A DNA stretch of 64,000 nucleotides, taken from Bacillota bacterium. Lineage in GTDB: Bacteria; Bacillota; UBA4882; UBA8346. Made by a program: the position numbers and the translations under genes. The stretch lies in assembly GCA_023401925.1 (NCBI GenBank), contig JAEXDA010000006.1:1-64000 (forward strand), read 5' to 3'. The notes under the pieces are model-generated. The model searched no databases and was not told the origin of the DNA. It saw only the letters and a list, made by a program, of their open reading frames with translations. Positions 35,325 to 44,165 of the stretch are shown here, in pieces (positions within the stretch are counted from its first letter, which is position 1; each line of letters begins with the position of its first letter).

Positions 35325-35992
35325 GCCATCATTGATACAAGACACGTGAGACAGTTATTGAATGATAAGAGTGGATTAAAAATCATAACGATATTGGAAG
35401 GAAAAATAAAAATGGGTAAGGAGAAATCCAATGACTGCTAAAGACGAAAATTACCAAACCTTATATCAGGCCTTACAGGGTTTAATCCAAGACGAAACCG
35501 ACGCTTTAGCCAATTTAGCCAACAGTGCGGCACTTTTGTTCAATATTATGGAAGAGATTAATTGGGCAGGTTTTTATCTTTTTAAAGAAAATCAATTGAT
35601 TCTCGGACCGTTTCAGGGGAAACCAGCCTGTATCAGAATTGCCTTAGGGAAAGGAGTTTGCGGCACGGCCGCCCAAAATAAAGAATCCATCGTGGTACAG
35701 GATGTACATCAGTTTCCTGGACACATCGCTTGTGATAAGGCTTCCGCATCAGAAATTGTCATACCGATAATCAAGGATGATCAATTGATTGGCGTCTTGG
35801 ATGTCGACAGCCCCGTTAAAGCCAGATTCGGCGAAAGGGAGCGACAAGGCCTGCAAGGCTATATAGATATTTTATCTGCTAATATCCATTGGGAAGACTT
35901 GCTTTGTTGATCGGTTAAGAAAAGTTTGATTTTTTTGGACAGCTATCTGACACAAGGGGGATACTAGCGTCATACCGTATCTATTTGTATCT
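35325..35992 (+). repeat. duplicated fRMsr segment, copy 2
   Basis: Direct repeat of the segment at 15045-15715, including about 100 bases upstream (GATACAAGACACGT, GGATTAAAAATCATAACGATATTGG-like sequence) and 75 bases downstream. The left border abuts the IS256 fragment. Confidence 0.85.
35431..35910 (+). CDS. free methionine-(R)-sulfoxide reductase (GAF domain), second copy
   Basis: A protein of 159 residues nearly identical to the one at 15162, with the same catalytic cysteines (GKPAC, GKGVCG, HIACD) and the same start context (GTAAGGAGAAATCC-ATG). Differences are conservative, and no stop or frameshift is present, so both copies appear functional. Its presence between IS256 and tyrosine recombinase remnants suggests it moved with the segmental duplication. 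Confidence 0.9.
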   Translation: MTAKDENYQTLYQALQGLIQDETDALANLANSAALLFNIMEEINWAGFYLFKENQLILGPFQGKPACIRIALGKGVCGTAAQNKESIVVQDVHQFPGHIACDKASASEIVIPIIKDDQLIGVLDVDSPVKARFGERERQGLQGYIDILSANIHWEDLLC

Positions 35993-36557
35993 TTAAAGGC
36001 ATGATGAGAGTATAGTTCTGATGATGGAATGTGGCTTGGAGGGCAAAATAGGTGGATAAATCACTATATGTAGTAGCTTTGAAGTAAAAAAGAGTACAAA
36101 TCGAGGAAAAAAATGTAAATTTGGCCCGCTTTTTGACCGTTTTTATAGATGGCAAAGAGTTGCTGGAGAGATAGACCTCCAAAATAAAAATTTAATACAA
36201 TAAAATTCAAAGACATCAGACAGCAAATCTTGACGCCTTTGTTATTATATAGAGGCCAAAAATAAAGTGCCTTTTCGGCGTGGGTAACGACGGAAGAAAG
36301 CAGAACATCTTGCTGTGGCAAGGGTCACTATCAAAAAAATAGTGCGGAACATAAAAAGACTATGATAAAGCGCGTACTGACATGCGGAAAACTGAAACAA
36401 CATCATCAATACCGACGGAAATGAGAATGGACTACTGGAGGAAATCCTATATACAGACAACTTTAACAAAGCTACAAGCGAGTTAAGAGCAACAAAGGAG
36501 CACACGGAGTTAATTTATAATTCATATAAGACATATAGGTTTCATATAAATTAAGTG
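35993..36557. other. non-coding stretch before the nitrogenase-like operon
   Basis: About 565 bases with only short, unconvincing open frames on the reverse strand. I see no recognisable gene; it may be decayed mobile DNA. Confidence 0.45.
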
Positions 36558-36586
36558 TTGACAGAAATAAGATGTTGTGTTATTTT
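36558..36586 (+). promoter_or_regulatory. promoter upstream of the nitrogenase-like genes
   Basis: TTGACA (36558-36563) and TATTTT (36581-36586) are 17 bases apart. It would make a leader of about 500 bases that contains a terminator (36890-36936) and a small palindrome (36979-36996), leaving room for attenuation control. Confidence 0.5.
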
Positions 36587-36889
36587 ATTGGAAATATAGA
36601 GATTTTGTATAAACCGAATATTTAAGAAAATGGCTAAAATGGTCGTTGAATTAGGAGCGGGTTCAAAATATCTTTTATATGAACTTTGTAACAGTAGTTT
36701 AAATAAGTAGTGGGGCCGGAGGAATGCGAAAAAGTTTTGTAATGAGAGGGATGCTATAAATAAAAGTAATGAAAATCAAAATCGGCAGTGAAAATGATGC
36801 ATAGAGCATATTGATGACATTTTATATGATATTGAAGCGGCTTTTGAGTCATTGAAATAAAAAACGGGATAGTTGACTGAATAGATCAG
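36587..36889. other. leader region without a recognisable gene
   Basis: About 300 AT-rich bases between the promoter and the terminator hairpin. There are only very short frames, such as one of 26 codons beginning ATGGCTAAAATG, which I cannot support as genes. Confidence 0.35.
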
Positions 36890-36936
36890 AGGCTATTTTT
36901 AATCCTGCTTTTAGGGGTTGAAAATAGCCTTTTTAT
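36890..36936 (+). terminator. terminator or attenuator in the leader of the nitrogenase-like operon
   Basis: AGGCTATTTT (36890-36899) pairs with AAAATAGCCT (36921-36930), with an inner AATCC/GGGTT helix, followed by TTTTTAT. It lies 157 bases before the NifD-like start, so it either ends the upstream transcript or acts as an attenuator. Confidence 0.7.
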
Positions 36937-36978
36937 AATATAGGAATATATCATAAAAAAGAGGAGTGCAGAGGGGTT

Positions 36979-36996
36979 TTCACCGATACGGGTGAA
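36979..36996. promoter_or_regulatory. small inverted repeat before the NifD-like gene
   Basis: TTCACC and GGTGAA flank GATACG, between the terminator and the start codon. It may be an operator or RNA hairpin; nothing more can be said. Confidence 0.35.
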
Positions 36997-37092
36997 GCGT
37001 GGTGAATGTTCAAGCTACCAAAAGCTATGAAAAATAGAAAAGAAATAAGAAGAAAGTTTAGCACATAAAAACATATTGAGGGAGGAATTGAC

Positions 37093-38616
37093 ATGGGCAA
37101 AATTAATTTGGCACCTACCACTGTTGAAAGCCGTGAACAGCGTTTGGGTACGATCATCGGTTGGGACGGCAAAGCTTCAAAATTGGTAGAAGAATCAGGC
37201 TATTCTGCACGCCGTTGCAATGGGAAAAAAGGTGAAGGCTGCGAAATTTGTGAAATAAAAGGACCTTTTACACAAGGTTCTGTCTGTAGCGAACAAATGG
37301 TGGAATGTCAGGCTGGAAACGTGAGAGATGCCGTATTGATTCAGCATTCTCCAATCGGCTGCGCTGTGAGCCAAACAATTTATAATTCAATTTATCGCAA
37401 TGGCCTTGCAATAAGAGGTCTTCCTGTAGAAAATCTCAGAATCGTTTCGACAAACTTAAAGGAAGGGGACATGGTTTTCGGTGGGGTTGAAAAGCTTGCG
37501 CACACTATACGCGATTCATGGGAGAGATATAAACCGAATACGATTTTTATAGGGACGGCATGTGCTACAGGCATTATCGGAGATGATGTTGACAGTGTTG
37601 CCGGCGAATATTCGAAAAAGTTTGGAATCCCTGTTGTTCCGCTTCATTGCGAAGGTTTCCGTTCTAAACATTGGAGTACAGGATTTGACACAACCCAACA
37701 TGGTATTTTAAGGGATATTGTAAGAAAAAATCCTAAGAAACAGGAGGATTTGGTGAATGTAATCAATCTCTGGGGCTCTGATGTATTTACGCCTATGCTG
37801 AAGGAACTTAATTTGCGCGTAAATTATGTTATCGATATGGCAACGGTTGAAGATTTGGCACAAATGTCAGAGGCTGCCGTTACGGTTGGTTTTTGCAATA
37901 CGCTTTCTTCTTATTTGGCACAAGGTTTGGAACAAAATTTTGGCGTTCCCGAATTGAAAGCTCCCCAGCCTTATGGTTTCGCCGGAACGGATGCTTGGCT
38001 CAGAGGTCTTGCAAAAATCACCCATCGGGAAGAACTTTGCGAGACATATATAAAAAGAGAGCGTGAGCGCGTTACGCCTAAAGTTGAAGCGTTAAGAAAA
38101 AAATTAAAAGACATCAAGGGATATGTTGCCACAGGCTCTGCTTATTCACATGGCCTGATTGCTGTTTTAAGAGAACTTGGCATTGAAGTGAACGGTTCAT
38201 TGGTATTTCATCATGATCCGATTTACGACAGTGAAGACCCGATACAGGATTCATTGGCTTTTCTTGTTAATAATTACGGCGATGTGGCAAATTTTAGCGT
38301 CAGCAACAGGCAGCCGCATCAGCTGTATGCTTTACTTAGAAAGTCGAAACCGGACTTTCTATTAATAAGGCACAATGGTCTTGCGCCTCTTGCATCTCGT
38401 CTTGGCATTCCCGCTGCTCCCCTTGGCGATGAGCATATCGCAATAGGTTATGAAGGCATGGTAAACCTGGGTGAAGCAGTATTGTCGATTTTGCAAAGAA
38501 AGAAGTTTCATGAAGATTTGGCACAGCATATTAAGCTACCCTATACCAAATGGTGGCTAAGCCAAGAGGATCCTTATATCCTTGCCAAAAAACCAGATAT
38601 TATATATCAGGGTTAA
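37093..38616 (+). CDS. nitrogenase-like component 1, NifD-type subunit
   Basis: A protein of 507 residues of the nitrogenase component 1 superfamily. Cys65 (SVCSEQ), Cys90 (HSPIGC) and Cys157 (GTACATGIIGDD) align with the three alpha-subunit P-cluster ligands. Cys268 (VGFCNTLSSYLAQGLEQNFGVP) and His448 (GDEHIAIGYEG) align with the two ligands of the active-site cofactor, so a large metallocluster is likely. An extra cysteine group (Cys42, Cys50, Cys53) lies at the N-terminus. It differs clearly from true NifD. Known relatives include the methylthio-alkane reductase MarD and uncharacterised groups. GAGGGAGGAA precedes the ATG. The NifK-type gene follows after 19 bases; no nifH, nifB or nifEN is in this window. 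Confidence 0.85.
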   Translation: MGKINLAPTTVESREQRLGTIIGWDGKASKLVEESGYSARRCNGKKGEGCEICEIKGPFTQGSVCSEQMVECQAGNVRDAVLIQHSPIGCAVSQTIYNSIYRNGLAIRGLPVENLRIVSTNLKEGDMVFGGVEKLAHTIRDSWERYKPNTIFIGTACATGIIGDDVDSVAGEYSKKFGIPVVPLHCEGFRSKHWSTGFDTTQHGILRDIVRKNPKKQEDLVNVINLWGSDVFTPMLKELNLRVNYVIDMATVEDLAQMSEAAVTVGFCNTLSSYLAQGLEQNFGVPELKAPQPYGFAGTDAWLRGLAKITHREELCETYIKRERERVTPKVEALRKKLKDIKGYVATGSAYSHGLIAVLRELGIEVNGSLVFHHDPIYDSEDPIQDSLAFLVNNYGDVANFSVSNRQPHQLYALLRKSKPDFLLIRHNGLAPLASRLGIPAAPLGDEHIAIGYEGMVNLGEAVLSILQRKKFHEDLAQHIKLPYTKWWLSQEDPYILAKKPDIIYQG

Positions 38617-38635
38617 TCATGGAGGTTAGATAAAT

Positions 38636-39991
38636 ATGTCACAGATTGAAATTTCCTATGAAGATCAGAAAACAAATTCGATCAGCAGACCGCGGTATGG
38701 CTGTTCCATCGGTGCTATGTATTCTGCAAGTGCAATTCCCGGAGTAGTCCCTATTACTCATTGCGGACCGGGTTGTTCGGATAAGCAATATACGAATCTT
38801 GCTTTTTACAACGGCTTTCAGGGGGGCGGCTACAGCGGCGGAGCTGTTCCGCCCAGCGTTAATGCTTCTGAAAAAGAAGTTGTATTTGGCGGCAGTGAAC
38901 GGCTGGCAGAATTGATACAGTCCTCAATAAAAGTGATTGATGCGGATTTGTTTGTAGTGCTTACGGGTTGCATCGCTGATCTGGTTGGAGATGATGTGCC
39001 GTCAGTTGTAACAAAATTTCAAGAAAGAGGTGTTCCGATTGTCTATGCCGAAACAGGCGGATTTAAAGGAAATAATTATACAGGCCACGAATTGGTAACC
39101 AAGTCGATTATTGACCAATATGTAGGCGATTACAATGGGGAAAAGAAAAGTGACATGGTGAATGTTTGGTCTGAGCTTCCCTATCAAAATCCATTTTGGA
39201 GAGGTGATCTTTCTGAAATTAAACGTGTTCTCGAAGGAATCGGCTTAAAGGTTAATATTTTATTTGGCCACGACTCAAAAGGTGTTAAAGAATGGAAAGA
39301 AATTCCTAAAGCGCAGTTTAACCTGGTCATTTCAACTTGGCTGGGGCTTCAGACGGCAGAGCATCTTCAGAAAAAATATAATCAGCCGTTTTTACATATA
39401 CCGGCAATCCCTATTGGAGCAAAAGCAACTTCTGAGTTTTTGCGAAAGGTATCAGATTTTGCAGGACTGGATTTGAAAAAAAAAGAGAAGTTCATTCGAA
39501 AAGAAGAGAATCTTTATTATAAATATTTGGAAGATTTTTCGGATTTTTATGCTGAATATTGGTGGGGTGTTCCATCAAAATTTGCTGTTTTAGGTGAAAG
39601 CAGCTATAACCTTGCCATTACAAAATTTCTTGTCAATCAGCTTGGGTTAATTCCGGTTAAGCAAATTATAACAGAAAACCCTCCCGAAGAGTATAAAGAC
39701 AGCATTAGAAAGGAATTTGCAAATATTGCGGAGGATGTCAGTGTTATTCCTCTTTTTTTGGAAGATGGTTATCTGGTTGAACAAGCCCTCATTACTTCTG
39801 AGGAAAAACCTGCTATTATTTTAGGCACAAGTTGGGATAGAGATGCCGCAAAAAAGTTGGGCGGAAAAACTGTTGAAATTGGCTTTCCTGCATCCTATGA
39901 AGTCATTTTAGCAAGAACAAATGTTGGGTATAAAGGTGCCTTGTCATTGCTTGAAAAAATATTTACGATTGGGATTAGCGCAAGTGCTTAA
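38636..39991 (+). CDS. nitrogenase-like component 1, NifK-type subunit
   Basis: A protein of 451 residues with the beta-subunit P-cluster cysteines Cys23 (RYGCSIGAMYS), Cys47 (THCGPGCSDK) and Cys112 (LTGCIADLVGDD). It has no cofactor-ligand cysteine, as expected for a NifK partner. GGAGG lies about 11 bases before the ATG. With the preceding gene it should form an alpha2-beta2 reductase fed with electrons by an iron protein encoded elsewhere. The substrate is unknown; the neighbouring sulfur-type importer and desulfinase-like proteins make an organosulfur substrate plausible (inference). Base composition is more AT-rich than the downstream operon, so the two may have separate origins. Confidence 0.85.
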   Translation: MSQIEISYEDQKTNSISRPRYGCSIGAMYSASAIPGVVPITHCGPGCSDKQYTNLAFYNGFQGGGYSGGAVPPSVNASEKEVVFGGSERLAELIQSSIKVIDADLFVVLTGCIADLVGDDVPSVVTKFQERGVPIVYAETGGFKGNNYTGHELVTKSIIDQYVGDYNGEKKSDMVNVWSELPYQNPFWRGDLSEIKRVLEGIGLKVNILFGHDSKGVKEWKEIPKAQFNLVISTWLGLQTAEHLQKKYNQPFLHIPAIPIGAKATSEFLRKVSDFAGLDLKKKEKFIRKEENLYYKYLEDFSDFYAEYWWGVPSKFAVLGESSYNLAITKFLVNQLGLIPVKQIITENPPEEYKDSIRKEFANIAEDVSVIPLFLEDGYLVEQALITSEEKPAIILGTSWDRDAAKKLGGKTVEIGFPASYEVILARTNVGYKGALSLLEKIFTIGISASA

Positions 39992-40223
39992 AAAAAATTC
40001 TGTTAACCGTAAAGTTTACAAGTAATCGTACTGTTTCGATTCCGGTCTTCGGCACCATTATTATTGAAGGTCTGGAAAATTGGCAACTATGTCCAAAGCC
40101 TTTAATTTTTTTTATTAAAATTCTGGAACTATTGTTACTTGTATTTAAATCATTTTTTATAATTCAGCATCTTTTTTTCCGGGACCCTGGGGGAATGGAT
40201 CATAAACGCCCGGCCCGGTATGG
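39992..40223. other. region after the nitrogenase-like operon
   Basis: No gene is visible. No clear terminator follows the NifK-type stop codon. Confidence 0.35.
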
Positions 40224-40325
40224 TGATTCGACGGTACTTTGAACCGCCGAATTTTTGTTTTTGGGATCCTTTTTACAAAACCGCGGCACTATTGAATCTA
40301 TAAGAAATATACTTATGGGGGTGTT
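40224..40325 (+). repeat. partial copy F of the tRNA-associated repeat (right arm only)
   Basis: GATTCGACGGTACTTTGAACCG, then ATCCTTTTTACAAAACCGCGGCA and ATAAGAAATATAC-like sequence (each cut for length), match the right arms of copies A and B. The tRNA end and left arm are absent. Confidence 0.65.
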
Positions 40326-40801
40326 TGAAGCTTTGAAAGAAAGTTTGAACATTTGGAAGAACGTCTGAACAGTTTTGAAAGAAAATTATTTCAAAAACTA
40401 AAGAATATCAATGTCCAGAACCAATTTTAATAATTATTAACGGAGACCCTAGGGATAAATAGTCTATGAAAGTATTTGGTTTTCCTTTTAACAAGAAAAA
40501 AATTGAACTTTATATCTATAATGATGTTTTTAATGAAGGTAATTTACGCAATTTTAATATGGAATGTTATTGACAATAAACTTGCTGCATATTAGGATAG
40601 GATATAACATAGTAAACCGATCGGAATAATTTATTTATGTATTTGAGCGGTAGAACACCGGATACCGGTGAGGATGCTCGTGTCAATTGGATAACAGGAA
40701 TTGCTTGATCAGGAAAACCGGAGCCAAAGCTGCTCACATTTAGTTTTTTCCATTTTTGCTTTGGACAATATGCTAATGCTCAAAAATAAAAGGGGGAAAG
40801 A
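40326..40801. other. leader of the desulfinase-like/ABC operon
   Basis: About 475 bases without a gene. At 40651-40665 CACCGG-ATA-CCGGTG forms a tight hairpin, followed by a stretch with ACCGGAGCCAAAGCTGCTCAC (40715-40735) that looks structured. It does not match a riboswitch I know. AAGGGGG at 40789-40795 is the ribosome binding site of the next gene. Confidence 0.4.
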
Positions 40802-41836
40802 ATGATGGCTCAAATCAAGGAAAGGCAGATTCTTTACACGATTTGTCCAGTGGGTAACGCCAGTTACATCGCAGTGAACAAGGGATGGGTGGCGGACGGT
40901 CTGGCCGCCCATGGTGTCACGGCCACGCGTCTGCAGACTTTGCCGCAAGAGAGGTGGGCCGCTCATTTTACCTACGAGGAAACGGCCTTATTCCGGGAGG
41001 GCGGCAATATCCCGCCCACTTGGGCAAAATCGCGCGGCGCGGAACCGGTCCTGCTTGGCCTGACCTTTCTGAATTGGAAGCAATACATCCTGGTGCGGAC
41101 TGATTCTCCGCTCCAGTCGGTGGAGCAATTGCGCGGACGTAAACTGGGACTGCCGGTCAACCCCGGTTATCCGCCGGTTGATTTTTGGAAAGCCACTTCT
41201 GAGCGGGGCTTTGAGACAGCGCTCGCTGCGCGGGGCGTCACCCGTGCCGAGGTCACCCTGGTGGAGCTGAGTGACGATTATCAGGCGCGTCGACGTGAAC
41301 TGCACCACCGACCGGGCGAGCGAGAGAGCGAAGCGTTGCTCCAAGGCGAGGTGGACGCGATCTTCTATACCGGAACTTGGGTACAGACATTACTGGAAAC
41401 CGGTAAGGTCCGCCCGCTCTTTGAAATCAGCGCTAATCCCGATTTGATCTGGCCGATCAGTAACGATAATCCGATCGTTCTCACGGTAAGCCGTCCCTTG
41501 GCGGAGGAAGCGCCGGAGATTGTGGTCGAGTATCTGAAGCAGGTATTGCGGGCGTCGGAATGGGCCAAGGCCAACCGTAGCGAAGTGGAAACAATCTTCG
41601 CCGAGCAGACCTTCGGGACCCCGGCGCAAGTGGCGGCCGCCCGTCCGGTCGACTTTTATCAGCACTTGACGCCGGAACTCACGGAAAAAGGATTCCTGGC
41701 CCTTGAAAGCCAGCAGCGTTTTCTGTACGACCATGGCTATATCAGCCAGACATTCGCCGTGGAAAAATGGGCCGACGATCGTTTCTTAAAGGCGGCCGCC
41801 GCGGCGCTGGAAAGTTCACTTCCGGCCGCCATTTAG
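40802..41836 (+). CDS. DszB-like sulfinate desulfinase homologue (cytosolic SsuA/NMT1 fold), copy 1
   Basis: A protein of 344 residues without a signal peptide, of the periplasmic-binding-protein fold. It shares the active-site signature of 2'-hydroxybiphenyl-2-sulfinate desulfinase: Cys15 in ICPVGNA (Cys27 of DszB), His55 in HFTYE (His60) and Arg65 in FREGGNIPP (Arg70). The His-Arg spacing is the same as in DszB. Other similar segments are LLGLTFL, VRTDSP, GEVDAIFYTGTW and ALESQQRFLYDHGYI. DszB removes sulfite from an aryl sulfinate. The substrate here is unknown, but the same operon encodes an SsuABC-type importer. ATG 40805 could also be the start. Alternative: a cytosolic binding protein. 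Confidence 0.72.
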   Translation: MMAQIKERQILYTICPVGNASYIAVNKGWVADGLAAHGVTATRLQTLPQERWAAHFTYEETALFREGGNIPPTWAKSRGAEPVLLGLTFLNWKQYILVRTDSPLQSVEQLRGRKLGLPVNPGYPPVDFWKATSERGFETALAARGVTRAEVTLVELSDDYQARRRELHHRPGERESEALLQGEVDAIFYTGTWVQTLLETGKVRPLFEISANPDLIWPISNDNPIVLTVSRPLAEEAPEIVVEYLKQVLRASEWAKANRSEVETIFAEQTFGTPAQVAAARPVDFYQHLTPELTEKGFLALESQQRFLYDHGYISQTFAVEKWADDRFLKAAAAALESSLPAAI

Positions 41837-42003
41837 AAGGAGCAATCCCAAAAGTAAATCCCGTGCGTTCACGAACGCGCAATAAAGAAATACAGTATCT
41901 TGAAATCACCATATTCAAAGAAGCTATCTATGATTTCTTATTGATTTTCAACTGCTTTTTTAGACAGCCTCATTTCTTCAAAATTCAGAAAGGAAAAGAA
42001 TTC

Positions 42004-43023
42004 ATGAGCACTGAGCTGCTAAATGGACAACGCCAAATCCTATACAGTATTTGCCCGGTGGGTAACGCTAGTTACATCGCGCTGAAACAAGGTTGGTTGA
42101 CCGAAGGTTTAGCCGAACTGGGTGTAACTGCCACCAAGTTGCAGATCTTGCCGCAGGAACGGTGGCAGGTACATTTTACTTACGAAGATCCGGCCTTATT
42201 TCGCGAGGGTGGCAACATCCCGCCGATTTGGGCCAAATCGCGCGGTGCCCAACCGGTCTTGCTCGGCTGGATGTTTCTCGGCTGGAAGCAGCTTATCCTG
42301 GTTCGAGCTGATTCCCCGTTCCAAGCGGTGGAAGAATTGCGACATAGGCGATTGGGCGTGACTCGTAGCGCCGACAGCCGGATCGACTTTTGGCAGGCTA
42401 CTATCCGGCGTGGCTTTGAGACTGCCTTGGCCGCGCGGGGTTTAACTCCGCGGGATGTCGATTTTGTTGAGATTCTGGCCGAACAGGGACGGGGACACCG
42501 CGAGACCTTTGCCCTGGAGGCGCTGGAGAGCGGACGGGTGGACGCGGTATATTACGGCGGCTCTTGGGCACAGTCGTTGCTGGAAACCGGCAAGTTGCGT
42601 GCCATCTATGACTTGAGCGCCGACCCTTCGCTGGTCTGGCCGATCAGCAATGAGCACCCCAACATTCTTACGGTTAGCCGTAAACTGGCGGAAAGCGCGC
42701 CGGAAATCGTCGTCGCCTATCTGAAACAAGTACTGAAAGCGGCCGAATGGGCCAAAACGCACCGCCTGGAAGTGGAGAACATCTTCGCCGAACAGACCAG
42801 CGGCACCCCGGAACAGGTAGCGGCGGCCCGACCGGCTGATTTTCATCTGCAACTGACGCCGGAACTCTCCGAAGCGGGCTTGTTGGCCTTAGAAAGCCAG
42901 CAGCGGTTCTTATTGGACCACGGCTATATCGAACGGAGTTTTGCCATAGACCAATGGGTGGACGCCCGGTTTCTGCAGGCGGCCAGGGAGGAAACGGCAA
43001 GTCCCGGGCTGGCTGCGTTCTAA
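42004..43023 (+). CDS. DszB-like sulfinate desulfinase homologue, copy 2
   Basis: A protein of 339 residues, a clear paralogue of the preceding gene product with the same triad: Cys17 (ICPVGNA), His57 (HFTYE), Arg67 (FREGGNIPP). It too lacks a signal peptide. The ATG at 42004 has AGAAAGGAAAA in front and gives the same N-terminus as copy 1; the frame is open far upstream into copy 1 without a better start. About 165 bases separate the two genes. Divergence is concentrated in residues about 110-185, which in DszB cover the substrate entry region, so the two may accept different sulfinates. Confidence 0.72.
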   Translation: MSTELLNGQRQILYSICPVGNASYIALKQGWLTEGLAELGVTATKLQILPQERWQVHFTYEDPALFREGGNIPPIWAKSRGAQPVLLGWMFLGWKQLILVRADSPFQAVEELRHRRLGVTRSADSRIDFWQATIRRGFETALAARGLTPRDVDFVEILAEQGRGHRETFALEALESGRVDAVYYGGSWAQSLLETGKLRAIYDLSADPSLVWPISNEHPNILTVSRKLAESAPEIVVAYLKQVLKAAEWAKTHRLEVENIFAEQTSGTPEQVAAARPADFHLQLTPELSEAGLLALESQQRFLLDHGYIERSFAIDQWVDARFLQAAREETASPGLAAF

Positions 43024-43086
43024 CAGCACGGGAGCATGGACAGAATTTTTGATACAAATTTATTTTTTAAAAGGAGATCTGAAAAC

Positions 43087-44079
43087 ATGAAATCATTGCA
43101 ACAGAATGTCGCCCAAAAACTTATCTTTTTACTTATCGTCTTGGTGTCCGTGATGACAAGCGGGATCGGATACGGAAAGGAAGTGCTGCCGATCTTTAAG
43201 GCGGGCGCTCAGGACTGGCAGTATGTGGCCAGGGAGAAGGGATGGTTGGACAAACCCTTCGCCAGGCTCGGAACCAAATTCGAGATCACTGAGTACGGGG
43301 TAGGCAACGAGGGCGTACTCTTCGAACGGGGTAACCTTCATATTGCACAAAGGATGTTATATCCGACCCTGCTCGCCAAAAGCGCCGGTTTTGACATCGT
43401 AGTGGTCCAGGCGTCCAGCCATCCGGAAACGAAGATTGCCAGTATTGTCGTTCCAATCGATTCGCCGGTCAAGACTTTCGACGATCTCAAAGGCAAAAAA
43501 GTCGCTTCCTGGCGTTACGGTTGCCCCTACATGGTCCTTTTTGAAATACTGGAGCAGCATAATTGGGATCTTTCGGACATTAAGTTCATCAATATCCCCT
43601 CAACCGAGTTCAAAACGGTGTTGCTTTCCAAAGAGGTTGATGCAATTGCGGTACATCCGCATATTGAGGCCGCTGCCTTGCTTTTACAGGGCTTGGCCCG
43701 TGAGATCGCCTATCCCACCAAGGATTCTAATTACGTCAATGGCGGCGGGATCACGGTGGCTTTCACCCCGCGCATCATCGCCGACAAGTATCCGGATGTG
43801 CTCAAACTGTATCTGAAAATCCAGGATCAGACCCGGAAGTGGATCCTGAAAAATCAGGACGAAGCCGCCAAAATTGTTGAGAAATACCGCCGGGTTCCCG
43901 CGGACTACTCCAAGTTCTCCTGGGAACGCTCCTCGGCGACCTGGGGCTCGGAGTATTCTTATACCAAAGTGGTCAGTGAAAGCGAGCGGACCCAGGATTG
44001 GCTGATCAAGCACGGTGATATTCCGGCCGACAAACGGGTCGATTTGAAGGAACTTATTGACAAAAGTTTTTTTAAATAA
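43087..44079 (+). CDS. ABC transporter substrate-binding protein (SsuA/NMT1 family)
   Basis: A protein of 330 residues with an N-terminal Sec signal (KLIFLLIVLVSVMTSGIGYG) and an SsuA-type binding domain (VLPIFKAGAQDWQYVAREKGWLDKPFARLGTKFEI, PIDSPVKTFDDLKGKKVASW). There is no lipobox cysteine, so it is likely free in a periplasm, which suggests a cell with an outer membrane. AAAGGAG lies 10 bases before the ATG. The permease and ATPase follow, so this is a complete importer for a sulfonate-like or sulfinate-like anion (inference from family and from the DszB-like neighbours). Confidence 0.85.
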   Translation: MKSLQQNVAQKLIFLLIVLVSVMTSGIGYGKEVLPIFKAGAQDWQYVAREKGWLDKPFARLGTKFEITEYGVGNEGVLFERGNLHIAQRMLYPTLLAKSAGFDIVVVQASSHPETKIASIVVPIDSPVKTFDDLKGKKVASWRYGCPYMVLFEILEQHNWDLSDIKFINIPSTEFKTVLLSKEVDAIAVHPHIEAAALLLQGLAREIAYPTKDSNYVNGGGITVAFTPRIIADKYPDVLKLYLKIQDQTRKWILKNQDEAAKIVEKYRRVPADYSKFSWERSSATWGSEYSYTKVVSESERTQDWLIKHGDIPADKRVDLKELIDKSFFK

Positions 44080-44165
44080 GGCGGTTGATAAGCCCGACGC
44101 AGGCTCAAACGAAGCTATGAAAGCGTTCGGCCAGCCGTCGGCTTTAATCACGGAGGTAAGCTTTA

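Noticed and set aside
36245..36505. 86-residue open frame on the minus strand
   Set aside because: Low-complexity hydrophobic product without ribosome binding site or homologue; the region looks decayed.
40802..43023. two ordinary periplasmic binding proteins of the importer
   Set aside because: Both lack signal peptides and keep the DszB Cys-His-Arg triad, and a third gene already supplies an exported binding protein.
43684..44151. 155-residue open frame on the minus strand
   Set aside because: Antisense to the solute-binding protein gene and without family features.
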